Shown: positions 1 through 5,806 of the stretch, one piece after another
Layout: the number at the start of each line of letters is the position of its first letter
Position numbering within the stretch: the stretch's first letter is position 1
Origin: Thermoplasmata archaeon
Lineage (GTDB): Archaea > Thermoplasmatota > Thermoplasmata > Lutacidiplasmatales > UBA184
DNA: 8,576 nt
Direction of reading: 5' to 3'
Assembly (NCBI GenBank): GCA_030039995.1
Contig: JASHUL010000146.1
Coordinates: 1 to 8,576, forward strand
Notes under the pieces: generated by a model
The model's database searches: none
Told to the model about the DNA's origin: nothing
Seen by the model: only the letters and a program-made list of their open reading frames with translations
Translations under genes and position numbers: made by a program

Positions 1-948
1 GTGGACCTTCGGGACCGACGTTCGCTCGAGGGCCGCCCGGACGATGTCCTCCCCGCGCACCCCGCGGATCCACGGCTCGGGCTTGACGAGCACTCGGTGG
101 GCGAGCGCGGGGAGGGCCATCGACTTCGCGTCGTCGGGAAGTACGAAGTCCCGTCCGGCGAGCAACGCGCTCGCCCGGGCGACCTTCTGGATCGCGAGAG
201 AGCCGCGGGGGGAAGCTCCGACCTCCGCCCGGGGGTCGGCCCGTGTGGCCCGCACCAGGTCGACGATGTACCCCGCGACGGACGGCTCGAGCTCGACGTC
301 CTCGACGCTCCGCTGCAGCTCCTGAAACTCGGCGAGCGTCGTCGTCGCCACGACCGAGACCTCCTCGCGCTTGCGCGCGCGCCGTCGCTCGAGGATCCCT
401 TGCTCCTCCTCGGCGGTCGGGTAGCCGACGCGGAGTCGGAGCAGGAACCGGTCAACTTGCGCTTCGGGGAGCGGGTACGTCCCCTCGAGTTCGAGCGGGT
501 TCTCGGTCGCGAGCACGAGGAACGGACTCGGCAGCGGGTACGTCGATCGCTCGCTCGTGACCTGATGCTCCTGCATCGCCTCGAGGAGCGCGGACTGGAC
601 CTTGGGGGGCGCGCGGTTGATCTCGTCGGCGAGGAGCACGTTCGCGAAGACCGGGCCCGGCCGGAAATGGAACTGCGCCGTCGTCGGGTCGAGCATCTCG
701 CTGCCGGTGATGTCGTGCGGCAGGAGGTCGGCCGTGAACTGGATCCGCTGGAACTCGAGCCCGAGCGCGGACGCGAACGAGCGTGCCATCAGCGTCTTTC
801 CGAGCCCGGGCAAGTCCTCCAGGAGGAGGTGGCCGTCGGCGACGAGACCCGTCAGAACCATCTCGAGCACCTCGGTCCGGCCGACGACCGCCGTGGCGAC
901 CGCGGCCTGGATCCGGTCCGCGAGCTGTCGGGCGTCCCCGGGCTTCAC
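1..948 (-). CDS. MoxR-family AAA+ ATPase (C-terminus cut by window edge)
   Basis: This is a cytoplasmic AAA+ ATPase of the MoxR family; such proteins are regarded as chaperones that remodel vWA-domain or membrane partners. The 316 visible codons hold, in order, a Walker A GLGKT at residues 48-52, a Walker B LLADEIN around 105-111, a sensor-1 TENP at 148-151, the EAQVDRF arginine-finger region ending near Arg167, and GASPRGS at 244-250 with sensor-2 Arg248. The family's usual total length is about 310-350, so only a few C-terminal residues are missing. I chose the GTG at 946-948 because a purine-rich GGGGAGGGGG lies 8-17 bases upstream and the N-terminus then matches the family; the frame stays open further upstream. 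A TATA-like CTAAAAG sits at 981-987, so it may be a separate transcription unit from the four-gene operon upstream, although it reads in the same direction. The family call is firm; the start and the partner are inferred. Confidence 0.93.
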   Translation of the reverse strand, partial: MKPGDARQLADRIQAAVATAVVGRTEVLEMVLTGLVADGHLLLEDLPGLGKTLMARSFASALGLEFQRIQFTADLLPHDITGSEMLDPTTAQFHFRPGPVFANVLLADEINRAPPKVQSALLEAMQEHQVTSERSTYPLPSPFLVLATENPLELEGTYPLPEAQVDRFLLRLRVGYPTAEEEQGILERRRARKREEVSVVATTTLAEFQELQRSVEDVELEPSVAGYIVDLVRATRADPRAEVGASPRGSLAIQKVARASALLAGRDFVLPDDAKSMALPALAHRVLVKPEPWIRGVRGEDIVRAALERTSVPKVH

Positions 949-980
949 CGACCGTTCCCCCTCCCCGGGAGGGCTCGCCC

Positions 981-987
981 CTTTTAG
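981..987 (-). promoter_or_regulatory. TATA-like box for the MoxR gene
   Basis: On the minus strand the sequence reads CTAAAAG, an AT-rich island in very GC-rich DNA, centred about 36 bases before the GTG start. With the usual archaeal spacing of 25-27 bases, transcription would start near 957, giving a leader of only about 10 bases. In that case most of the purine-rich tract before the start codon would lie at the very 5' end of the mRNA. Position and composition are seen; promoter function is inferred. Confidence 0.4.
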
Positions 988-1034
988 CGCCCGCTCCGCG
1001 ACCCGCGACCGTGTCCCCCGGCCCTAACGATCCG

Positions 1035-1127
1035 CGTCACCGTAGGCGGACGCCCTCTCGGCGGTCTGACCCGGGCCGGGGATGTCGGACACCGGGGTTG
1101 TCCTCACGTCATCCTCGGCGGACGACC
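1035..1127. repeat. Imperfect direct repeat pair, 21 bases, 72 bases apart
   Basis: The stretches 1035-1055 and 1107-1127 agree at 17 of 21 positions. Both begin CGTCA and share an uninterrupted GGCGGACG. They lie in the gap between the MoxR gene and the end of the operon. The second copy runs into a perfect 7-base-pair hairpin, GCGGACG / CGTCCGC with loop ACC, at 1118-1134. They could be operator half-sites for the MoxR promoter, remnants of a duplication, or chance in GC-rich DNA. Confidence 0.35.
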
Positions 1128-1170
1128 CGTCCGCATGGAGTCAAGAGGGACCCTTCGTCGGTACCCGGGC

Positions 1171-1201
1171 GCGGCGTGTGCCGCACCGGTCGGTTGACCG
1201 G
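1171..1201 (-). terminator. Tandem hairpins just past the operon end, possible 3' processing or termination signal
   Basis: Two perfect inverted repeats stand almost side by side. CCGGTC / GACCGG with a 4-base loop lies at 1186-1201, only 8 bases beyond the stop codon of the six-helix membrane protein gene. GCGGC / GCCGC with a 4-base loop lies at 1171-1184. No T-tract follows on the minus strand, and archaeal termination usually relies on T-rich stretches, so these may protect the mRNA 3' end rather than end transcription. Confidence 0.3.
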
Positions 1202-1209
1202 ACACCGCC

Positions 1210-1737
1210 CTAAATCGTTGCCGATGCGTCCTGGTCGAACAGGTCCGGCCGCGAGAGGAGATACGCGAGCACGACCAGCGCGCCGGCCGCCAAGCCTCCC
1301 GCGACGCCGAGTTCGGTCGTCGAGCGAGGGAGGAGGAAGCTGCTGGCCCAGGCGATCCCGACCCCCAGGGTCGGGACGAGCCACTCGAGCGCTCCGCGCG
1401 CCGCGCCGCGCGGGCTCCGGAACGGGTCGTCCGCGAGCCAGGCCACGACCGCGGCGCCCGACAACCCGACGACCAACCACTCGAACGGGTCGACTCCGGC
1501 CGCGAGTGCCGTGATCCCCAGCGCGACGAGCACGGGAATCGGGAACGCCGCCCGAGCAACACTCGCGCGCACCCCCCGGAGCGCGACCCCCAGCACGAGC
1601 CCGGCCGCGACCACCGCGACCGCGACGATCGTCGGCAGGGTGGTCCCGTAGGCCGCGAGCGCCGCGACGGCGACGAGGATCGGCACCGTCGGACCGATCG
1701 CGATGCCGATCCACGGCGGCCCCGGGGCGTCGGTCAC
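1210..1737 (-). CDS. Six-helix integral membrane protein of the DUF58 operon
   Basis: A 175-residue protein made almost wholly of hydrophobic helices, at roughly residues 9-31, 33-52, 62-81, 86-103, 121-140 and 145-166. It has short charged loops such as RGVRASVAR between helices 2 and 3 and DDPFRSPRGAARG between helices 4 and 5, and ends in an acidic tail. No catalytic motif is visible. Its GTG start overlaps the stop of the DUF58 gene in a GTGA arrangement, with GGAGG five bases before the start; this argues strongly for translational coupling. Longer open frames in this register run back across the DUF58 gene, but those upstream residues are arginine/proline-rich antisense-like nonsense. 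By position it matches the extra membrane gene between DUF58 and MoxR in haloarchaeal clusters (I recall the label DUF7519), but I have not shown homology. It may form the membrane core of a complex with the DUF58 protein. Confidence 0.8.
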   Translation of the reverse strand: MTDAPGPPWIGIAIGPTVPILVAVAALAAYGTTLPTIVAVAVVAAGLVLGVALRGVRASVARAAFPIPVLVALGITALAAGVDPFEWLVVGLSGAAVVAWLADDPFRSPRGAARGALEWLVPTLGVGIAWASSFLLPRSTTELGVAGGLAAGALVVLAYLLSRPDLFDQDASATI

Positions 1738-3032
1738 CAACCCCTCCCGATCCGACCGGGTCGGCGCAATAGCTCGACGAGACCCGCGACGGACCAGTAT
1801 TCCTCCCAGTCCACGACCGGGGCGTCCCGCCACGTCGCCGCCAACCGCCGGCGACGCAGCAGGCGGGCGATGCGCGCGACGAGCTGTCCCTCCGCGTCGG
1901 CGCCCCGGGCGGCGGTCTCGAGGTACGGGAGGGGGGAGGGGCTGAGGACGACCACCGGGTACCCCCGACGGCGAACGTGGGGAACGAGGTGCGCGCTCTC
2001 GTCGTCCGCGAGGGACGACAGAAGGATCGTCGTCACGCCCGGGGGAAAGTAGCGTCGGAGCGCGATCGCGGCCCGCTCCGCGGGCCCCGGCGTTCGGGTC
2101 ACCCGGGCGTCCCGCAGTGCCCGACGGACCCGCAACCGCTGCGTCCGGCCACTGGCCAGGGGCACCGCCTCGAGGAACTCGCCGTACACCGCCAGCCCGA
2201 CGCGCGCCTTCTCCCGGAGGAACGAGTCGGCGATTCCGTGCGCGGCCGCGAGGGTGAGGGAGAACAACGGCTCGTCGACCGACGGACCGAGGCTCGTCGG
2301 GCGGGCATCGAGCAACAGGATCACGTCGCCGGTGCGCTCGACCCGGTACTCGTTCGCCAGACGGCGGCCCGCACGGGCCGACGCGACCCAATTGATCCGA
2401 CGCGGGGGCTCCGTCGGGGTCGCCTCACGAATCCCGAAGAACTCCCCGCTCGCCCCGATCCCTCGAGAAAGGTTCTCGCCCGGGACCGCGATCGTCCGCT
2501 CGAGGCGAACCGCGCCGACCCGGACGAGGTCGGGGGGGTACCGCTCGACGGTCAGCGGGGGGAACTCGGCGGTGACGGAGCGTTCGACGAGCCCGGCCGG
2601 GTCCCTCCAAGCGAGTTGGGGGGGCGTCACTGGTACGACGATCGGCTCGGGCGCCCGCCAGCGGAGGCGAAATCGAACCTGCCGCTCCCGTCGAACGACC
2701 TCCGGCGGCGCCCGGGCCACCAGCCCAGCGGGGACCGAGAACTCGGCTTCGACGTCGCGGGAATCGGTCGGCGGGTCGAAGGTGAGGGCGCCGGCGACCT
2801 CCACGTTCCGCCCGTCGCCCGACTCGCTCCACTGGACCTTCGCCATGGGAGGGGACCGCGGTCCGAGGAGCGCGGCCCCGATCGGCGCGAGGAGCAACGG
2901 CACGGCGAACAGGAGGGGCGCGGGGGCGCGCAGAGCGACCCCGAGCCCGGCGGCGAGGACGCCGGCCCCGAGCAGGAGGTACGTCGCCGACCGCCAGCGG
3001 AACGTCGGGGGAGTCTCGCCCGCCGCCGTCAC
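1734..3032 (-). CDS. DUF58-domain membrane protein (vWA-like)
   Basis: A 432-residue protein with two N-terminal membrane helices at about 17-34 and 37-57, followed by a long extramembrane part. Residues about 60-180 look like a beta-rich domain. The DUF58 signature lies at 211-242: RRINW, then SARAGRRLANEY, then a hydrophobic strand ending in LLLD. DUF58 proteins share a vWA-like fold and travel with MoxR ATPases; their exact function is unknown. The metal-binding motif expected after that strand (DxSxS) reads DARPT at 242-246, so both serines are replaced. The GTG start overlaps the upstream stop by GTGA, with GGAGG seven bases before it. Its own stop overlaps the next start in the same way. 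A hydrophobic strand near 333-341 followed by an arginine-rich stretch at 388-396 suggests a cytoplasmic C-terminal part. The family call is secure; substrate and partners are inferred from the neighbourhood. Confidence 0.92.
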   Translation of the reverse strand: MTAAGETPPTFRWRSATYLLLGAGVLAAGLGVALRAPAPLLFAVPLLLAPIGAALLGPRSPPMAKVQWSESGDGRNVEVAGALTFDPPTDSRDVEAEFSVPAGLVARAPPEVVRRERQVRFRLRWRAPEPIVVPVTPPQLAWRDPAGLVERSVTAEFPPLTVERYPPDLVRVGAVRLERTIAVPGENLSRGIGASGEFFGIREATPTEPPRRINWVASARAGRRLANEYRVERTGDVILLLDARPTSLGPSVDEPLFSLTLAAAHGIADSFLREKARVGLAVYGEFLEAVPLASGRTQRLRVRRALRDARVTRTPGPAERAAIALRRYFPPGVTTILLSSLADDESAHLVPHVRRRGYPVVVLSPSPLPYLETAARGADAEGQLVARIARLLRRRRLAATWRDAPVVDWEEYWSVAGLVELLRRPGRIGRGW

Positions 3033-3436
3033 GAGCGCCCCTCCAGGTCGTCGACCCGGCGACGGACGTAGTCCCGGAACTCCGGACGAGGGAGCTCCAC
3101 GATCGACGCGATCTCCTTCGAGGTTCGGCCCGGAAGCTGGGGGTTCGGGCCGCTTCGTTCGATCCGGTCGAGGGTCGCCAGGATCTCTTCCCGACCGAGT
3201 CTTCCGGACCGGAACCCGAAACGGAAGAGATACTCGTCGCGGGGAGGCTCCCGCGCCGAGGGCGTCGTGGCGACGGCCGCCCGGTCGAGCGCCGCGACGA
3301 CGAACAGAAGGCCCGCGGCGACGACCGCGGTACCGGCGGCGGGCGCCGCGACCGCAACGTTCGGCCCGGCCCAGATCGCCACTCCGGTCGCGCCCGCGAC
3401 TAGCGCCACGAGCCCGCCGGCGGCGAGCCGGTTCAT
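3029..3436 (-). CDS. Small two-helix membrane protein of the DUF58/DUF4129 operon
   Basis: A 135-residue protein whose N-terminal half forms two hydrophobic helices (about 5-22 and 28-50), with a charged, probably cytoplasmic C-terminal half. That half holds YLFRFGF near 69-75, a helix rich in Glu/Arg at 82-94 and a final helix RDYVRRRVDDLEGR at 121-134. I recognise no enzyme motif. ATG at 3434-3436 overlaps the DUF4129 stop as ATGA, and the stop overlaps the DUF58 GTG start, so it is locked into the operon from both sides. There is no clear Shine-Dalgarno sequence, which fits translation by coupling. A longer reading in the same frame enters the DUF4129 gene and is best ignored. In haloarchaea a small membrane protein occupies the same slot (I recall DUF7269). 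Shared position is the argument; sequence homology is untested. Confidence 0.8.
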   Translation of the reverse strand: MNRLAAGGLVALVAGATGVAIWAGPNVAVAAPAAGTAVVAAGLLFVVAALDRAAVATTPSAREPPRDEYLFRFGFRSGRLGREEILATLDRIERSGPNPQLPGRTSKEIASIVELPRPEFRDYVRRRVDDLEGRS

Positions 3437-4335
3437 GGGGTCACGGCGGTTCGGTCGAGGTCCGCTCGCGCGGTGTCGATCGCCCACCGGGCCTCGTCGA
3501 CCTCGGCCGAGCTCATCGGGTGCGACGAGTACCGAGCCTCCTCGAAGAGCCGGGTGAGCGCCTCGGCGGCGGAGGCCCGTACCCCGATTCGGGTGAGGTG
3601 GAGATCCCGGATCTCCGTCGGGGTCTGCGTATCGACCCCGCCCACGATAGGGTCGACCCGGTGGAGCAGCACGGCGTACAACGCGAGGATCACCGCGCGA
3701 GGATCGCCTCCGGACTCGAGCCCGCGCGCTGCCGTGGCGAGCGCGGCGTCGACGTCCGCCGGCGGGGGCTTGCGAGCCGGCGCCTGTCGGTGGGGCCCAC
3801 CGAAGCGAGACCACGCGGCCGGCAAGGCCACCGCCGCCGCCAAGACCACCGTCGCCGCCACCACGACGTAGAGCGTCCAGGACGGGAAGCCCAGCGACAC
3901 GAGGTAGCCGCCCGGGCCCCCCAGAGAGCCGTTCGCGGTGGTGTTGGAGGGGCTCGAGATCGAGGAGCTACTCGAATTTCCCTGGGCCTGCATCAAGACG
4001 CCGCCGCCGGATCCGAGCACCTGGAGCAGCACGACGAACACCACTCCCACGAGGAGGCCCGCGAGAATGAACGCCACGAAACGACCGGGGATTGCCTGCG
4101 TCGAGGAACCTAGTCGGACCCAGATCAGCAGCCCCGCGCCGACCGCCAGCACCCCGAACAGCGTCGCCTCGAGGACCGCGGTCGAGAGCGTCACCTCGGC
4201 GTACGGCCCCGAACGATACGGCGAGGCGCTGGCCACACCGGCGACGAGGCTCGCCGCTCCGCCGATCGCCAGCGCGACGAGGACGACGACCAGGAGCACG
4301 ACCGACGGTCGGCTCGAATTCGGAGGACCCGACAT
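3433..4335 (-). CDS. DUF4129-domain membrane protein, first gene of the operon
   Basis: A 300-residue membrane protein with helices at about 11-33, 54-74, 86-108 and 153-175 and a C-terminal DUF4129 domain. That domain is shown by ALYAVLLH at 218-225, TPTEIRDL at 239-246 and EEARYSSHPMSSAEVDEA at 265-282. The family is of unknown function and accompanies DUF58 and MoxR genes, often as the tail of transglutaminase-like proteins; here no transglutaminase domain is present. Between helices 3 and 4 lies a Ser/Asn/Thr-rich, probably extracellular loop with three N-glycosylation sequons (Asn120, Asn131, Asn135). I chose ATG at 4333-4335 because GGAGG stands four bases before it. The in-frame ATG 12 codons upstream lies inside the TATA box and would add a poor, charged extension. 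The C-terminal domain should be cytoplasmic if the N-terminus is inside. Confidence 0.9.
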   Translation of the reverse strand: MSGPPNSSRPSVVLLVVVLVALAIGGAASLVAGVASASPYRSGPYAEVTLSTAVLEATLFGVLAVGAGLLIWVRLGSSTQAIPGRFVAFILAGLLVGVVFVVLLQVLGSGGGVLMQAQGNSSSSSISSPSNTTANGSLGGPGGYLVSLGFPSWTLYVVVAATVVLAAAVALPAAWSRFGGPHRQAPARKPPPADVDAALATAARGLESGGDPRAVILALYAVLLHRVDPIVGGVDTQTPTEIRDLHLTRIGVRASAAEALTRLFEEARYSSHPMSSAEVDEARWAIDTARADLDRTAVTP

Positions 4336-4369
4336 TCCGCCTCCGGTCGTACGACCGGGCGGGGCCGCC

Positions 4370-4377
4370 ATATAGCT
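4370..4377 (-). promoter_or_regulatory. TATA box of the DUF4129-DUF58 operon
   Basis: The minus strand reads AGCTATAT here, in otherwise GC-rich DNA, about 38 bases before the chosen ATG at 4335. Standard archaeal spacing puts the transcription start near 4346, leaving a short leader that still holds the GGAGG at 4340-4344. This fits well and settles the start codon. Only 51 bases separate this operon's start from the upstream gene's stop at 4387. Confidence 0.6.
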
Positions 4378-4386
4378 TGCCCGCGG

Positions 4387-5292
4387 CTACGGGGCCGACG
4401 ACACCGCGTCGGACGGAGGCGGCGTCGGGGGTTTGGACAGGAAGTAGAAGCTCCGCCGCTCGTGCTCCGCGGAGACCACGGCAAAATCGTCGACGACGTA
4501 CCCGAGGTCGGTCGCCGCACGGAACGCGTCGCGCGAGGCGTGACGCCACCGGCGTAGGGCCTTCGGCTCGTGCGCGCGCACGAGCGCGAGGTCGAACGGG
4601 ATCTCGAGGTGCGCGCTCGGTCCGCTCGGCTCGGCGACGGCGGTCGGCACCCGGATCCCACTGTCGCCGGCCTCCGTCTCGAGGATCGCGAAGGAGGAGG
4701 CCCATCGCCGACGACCGTCCTCGGCCCCGGGGCCCGGTCCCGTGAGTCGCGACTCCACCCCGGGCGACGCGAGCGACCAGACGGCCCGCACTCGGTCCGT
4801 TTCGAGCCCTTGGTTGGCGGCGTCCGGCAGCTGACCGAAATAGTGCGGATAGTACCGATCCGGTCGCGCCCCCAGCCGCCGAACGGTCAGCCACGCGCTG
4901 CGGCTCTGGAGCGGGTCGAACGCCCATCGGATCTCGGAGAGGCCGAGCTTCAGGACCTCGTCTCGCTGGAACGTTTTCAATCGGAATCCGAGGTGGTGGT
5001 TCTGGTACTCGGGCCGCACCGCGGTGAGGTACGAGTAGTGGTAGAGCGTGCTGCCGTCCCACCCGATGACGGAGACCGCGAACCCCGCGAGGTAGATGTC
5101 GGCGAAGGCGCCGAGGACCATCCCACCGTTGTCCTGGAGCCCGCGGAGCAGGGGGACGGGGAGCGTCGGAGTCGCCGCGTCGGGGCCCGCGACCGCCCGC
5201 TCCACTTCCTCGAGCTGACGGAACTCTTCGGGCTTCTCGAGCCGGCGGAATCGGAACCCTTCTCCGCTCCCCCGCGCGCCCGGACCCGACAC
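4387..5292 (-). CDS. COG3375-type GNAT acetyltransferase-like protein
   Basis: A 301-residue protein resembling predicted GNAT-superfamily acetyltransferases of the COG3375 type. The hallmarks are GFAVSVIGWDG near 70-80, HYSYLTAVRPEY at 85-96, LGFRLK at 101-106, WAFDPLQSRSA at 123-133, RLGARPDRYYPHYFG around 139-153 and NQGLETDRVRAVW further on. The WxFDPL, RLG and TDR blocks are the most family-specific. The C-terminal third (about 190-301) is less conserved and ends in a Pro/Ser tail. I chose GTG at 5290-5292 because a TATA-like TTAAGTAT lies about 26 bases upstream, exactly where a leaderless transcript would begin at this codon. An upstream ATG at 5430 would add 46 residues running through that TATA box and into the neighbouring gene. 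The acetyl-CoA loop appears altered: QNHHLG instead of the usual Q/R-x-x-G-x-G/A. The substrate is unknown. Predicted cytoplasmic. Confidence 0.82.
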   Translation of the reverse strand: MSGPGARGSGEGFRFRRLEKPEEFRQLEEVERAVAGPDAATPTLPVPLLRGLQDNGGMVLGAFADIYLAGFAVSVIGWDGSTLYHYSYLTAVRPEYQNHHLGFRLKTFQRDEVLKLGLSEIRWAFDPLQSRSAWLTVRRLGARPDRYYPHYFGQLPDAANQGLETDRVRAVWSLASPGVESRLTGPGPGAEDGRRRWASSFAILETEAGDSGIRVPTAVAEPSGPSAHLEIPFDLALVRAHEPKALRRWRHASRDAFRAATDLGYVVDDFAVVSAEHERRSFYFLSKPPTPPPSDAVSSAP

Positions 5293-5314
5293 GACCGCGC
5301 CGAGCGGCCGTACG

Positions 5315-5322
5315 ATACTTAA
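5315..5322 (-). promoter_or_regulatory. TATA box for the GNAT-like gene
   Basis: The minus strand reads TTAAGTAT, flanked by GC-rich sequence, and is centred about 26 bases before the GTG at 5292. That spacing predicts transcription starting at the start codon, i.e. a leaderless mRNA, which is common in archaea. No Shine-Dalgarno-like sequence precedes the GTG, in agreement. Confidence 0.55.
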
Positions 5323-5347
5323 CCCGACCGTGGGGGCACGGCGCGCG

Positions 5348-5773
5348 TCACCGGCGGATGCGGAGCTCGGCCTTCTTCTGCTCGTATCGGCCGGCGTCCG
5401 CCGGCGTGAGCTCCCACAGAAGGTCCTCAAGCTCGGGGATGTTCCGCAGGAACTCCGCCTTGCTCTTCGTGACCATCAGGTGTTCGAACTTGGTCCGGGC
5501 GGCGACGTACGACCCGACCAGGTACGCGCCGACGATCACCACGATCGGCCCGAGCACGACGAACAGGAGGTTGTAGTTCGCCGTCGGCGTGTTCGTCACC
5601 CCGTTGATCGCGGAGAACGGCCAGGAGTTCCCGAGCGGGGTGAAGAAGCCGACCGCGAGAACCGTCAGGACCACGCCCACGCCGAGGACGAAATACGAGA
5701 CCCACGCGCGGTACGTCCGCAGGGCGAGCCGGAACCGTCGACCGAGCGGGGGTTCCTCCGCCGGAGAGCTCAT
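5348..5773 (-). CDS. Small two-helix membrane protein with charged C-terminal domain
   Basis: A 141-residue protein of unknown function. A basic N-terminus (GRRFRLALRTYR at 11-22) precedes a membrane helix at about 26-46. A short polar loop with NGVTNTPTANYN follows, then a second helix at about 67-91. The remaining 50 residues are charged and probably form cytoplasmic helices: KFEHLMVTKSKAEFLRN at 95-111, PELEDLLWELTP at 113-124 and a Lys/Glu/Arg-rich end. Basic residues at both ends suggest both termini are inside. This resembles small membrane proteins that recur in Thermoplasmata; the label DUF3198 comes to mind but is not verified. ATG at 5771-5773 has no clear ribosome site, and an AT-rich TTCATTAG about 28 bases upstream may serve as the promoter of a leaderless mRNA. 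The upstream seven-helix gene ends only 33 bases away, so read-through is also possible. Confidence 0.75.
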   Translation of the reverse strand: MSSPAEEPPLGRRFRLALRTYRAWVSYFVLGVGVVLTVLAVGFFTPLGNSWPFSAINGVTNTPTANYNLLFVVLGPIVVIVGAYLVGSYVAARTKFEHLMVTKSKAEFLRNIPELEDLLWELTPADAGRYEQKKAELRIRR

Positions 5774-5806
5774 GCGACCCCGCGGGAGGTCGGTCCCCTA
5801 ATGAAG

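Noticed and set aside
1..987. Long open reading frame on the plus strand across the MoxR gene
   Set aside because: It is exactly codon-register antisense to a clear MoxR ATPase and its product is Arg/Glu/Leu-rich without domains, a known effect of GC-rich codon use.
1082..1213. 43-codon open frame on the plus strand in the gap before MoxR (starts MSDTGVVLTSSS)
   Set aside because: GC-rich third positions are tempting, but there is no AT-rich promoter, no convincing ribosome site and no recognisable feature, and such frames arise by chance in this composition. It would need homologs in relatives to be revived.
1210..2391. 393-codon version of the six-helix membrane protein
   Set aside because: The extra 218 residues are read antisense-like in another frame across the DUF58 gene and are Arg/Pro-rich. 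The GTG at 1735-1737 with its GGAGG and GTGA overlap is far more convincing.
3029..3814. 261-codon version of the two-helix operon protein
   Set aside because: Its first 126 residues lie in a different frame inside the DUF4129 domain and are low-quality sequence. The ATG at 3434-3436 with the ATGA overlap is the natural start.
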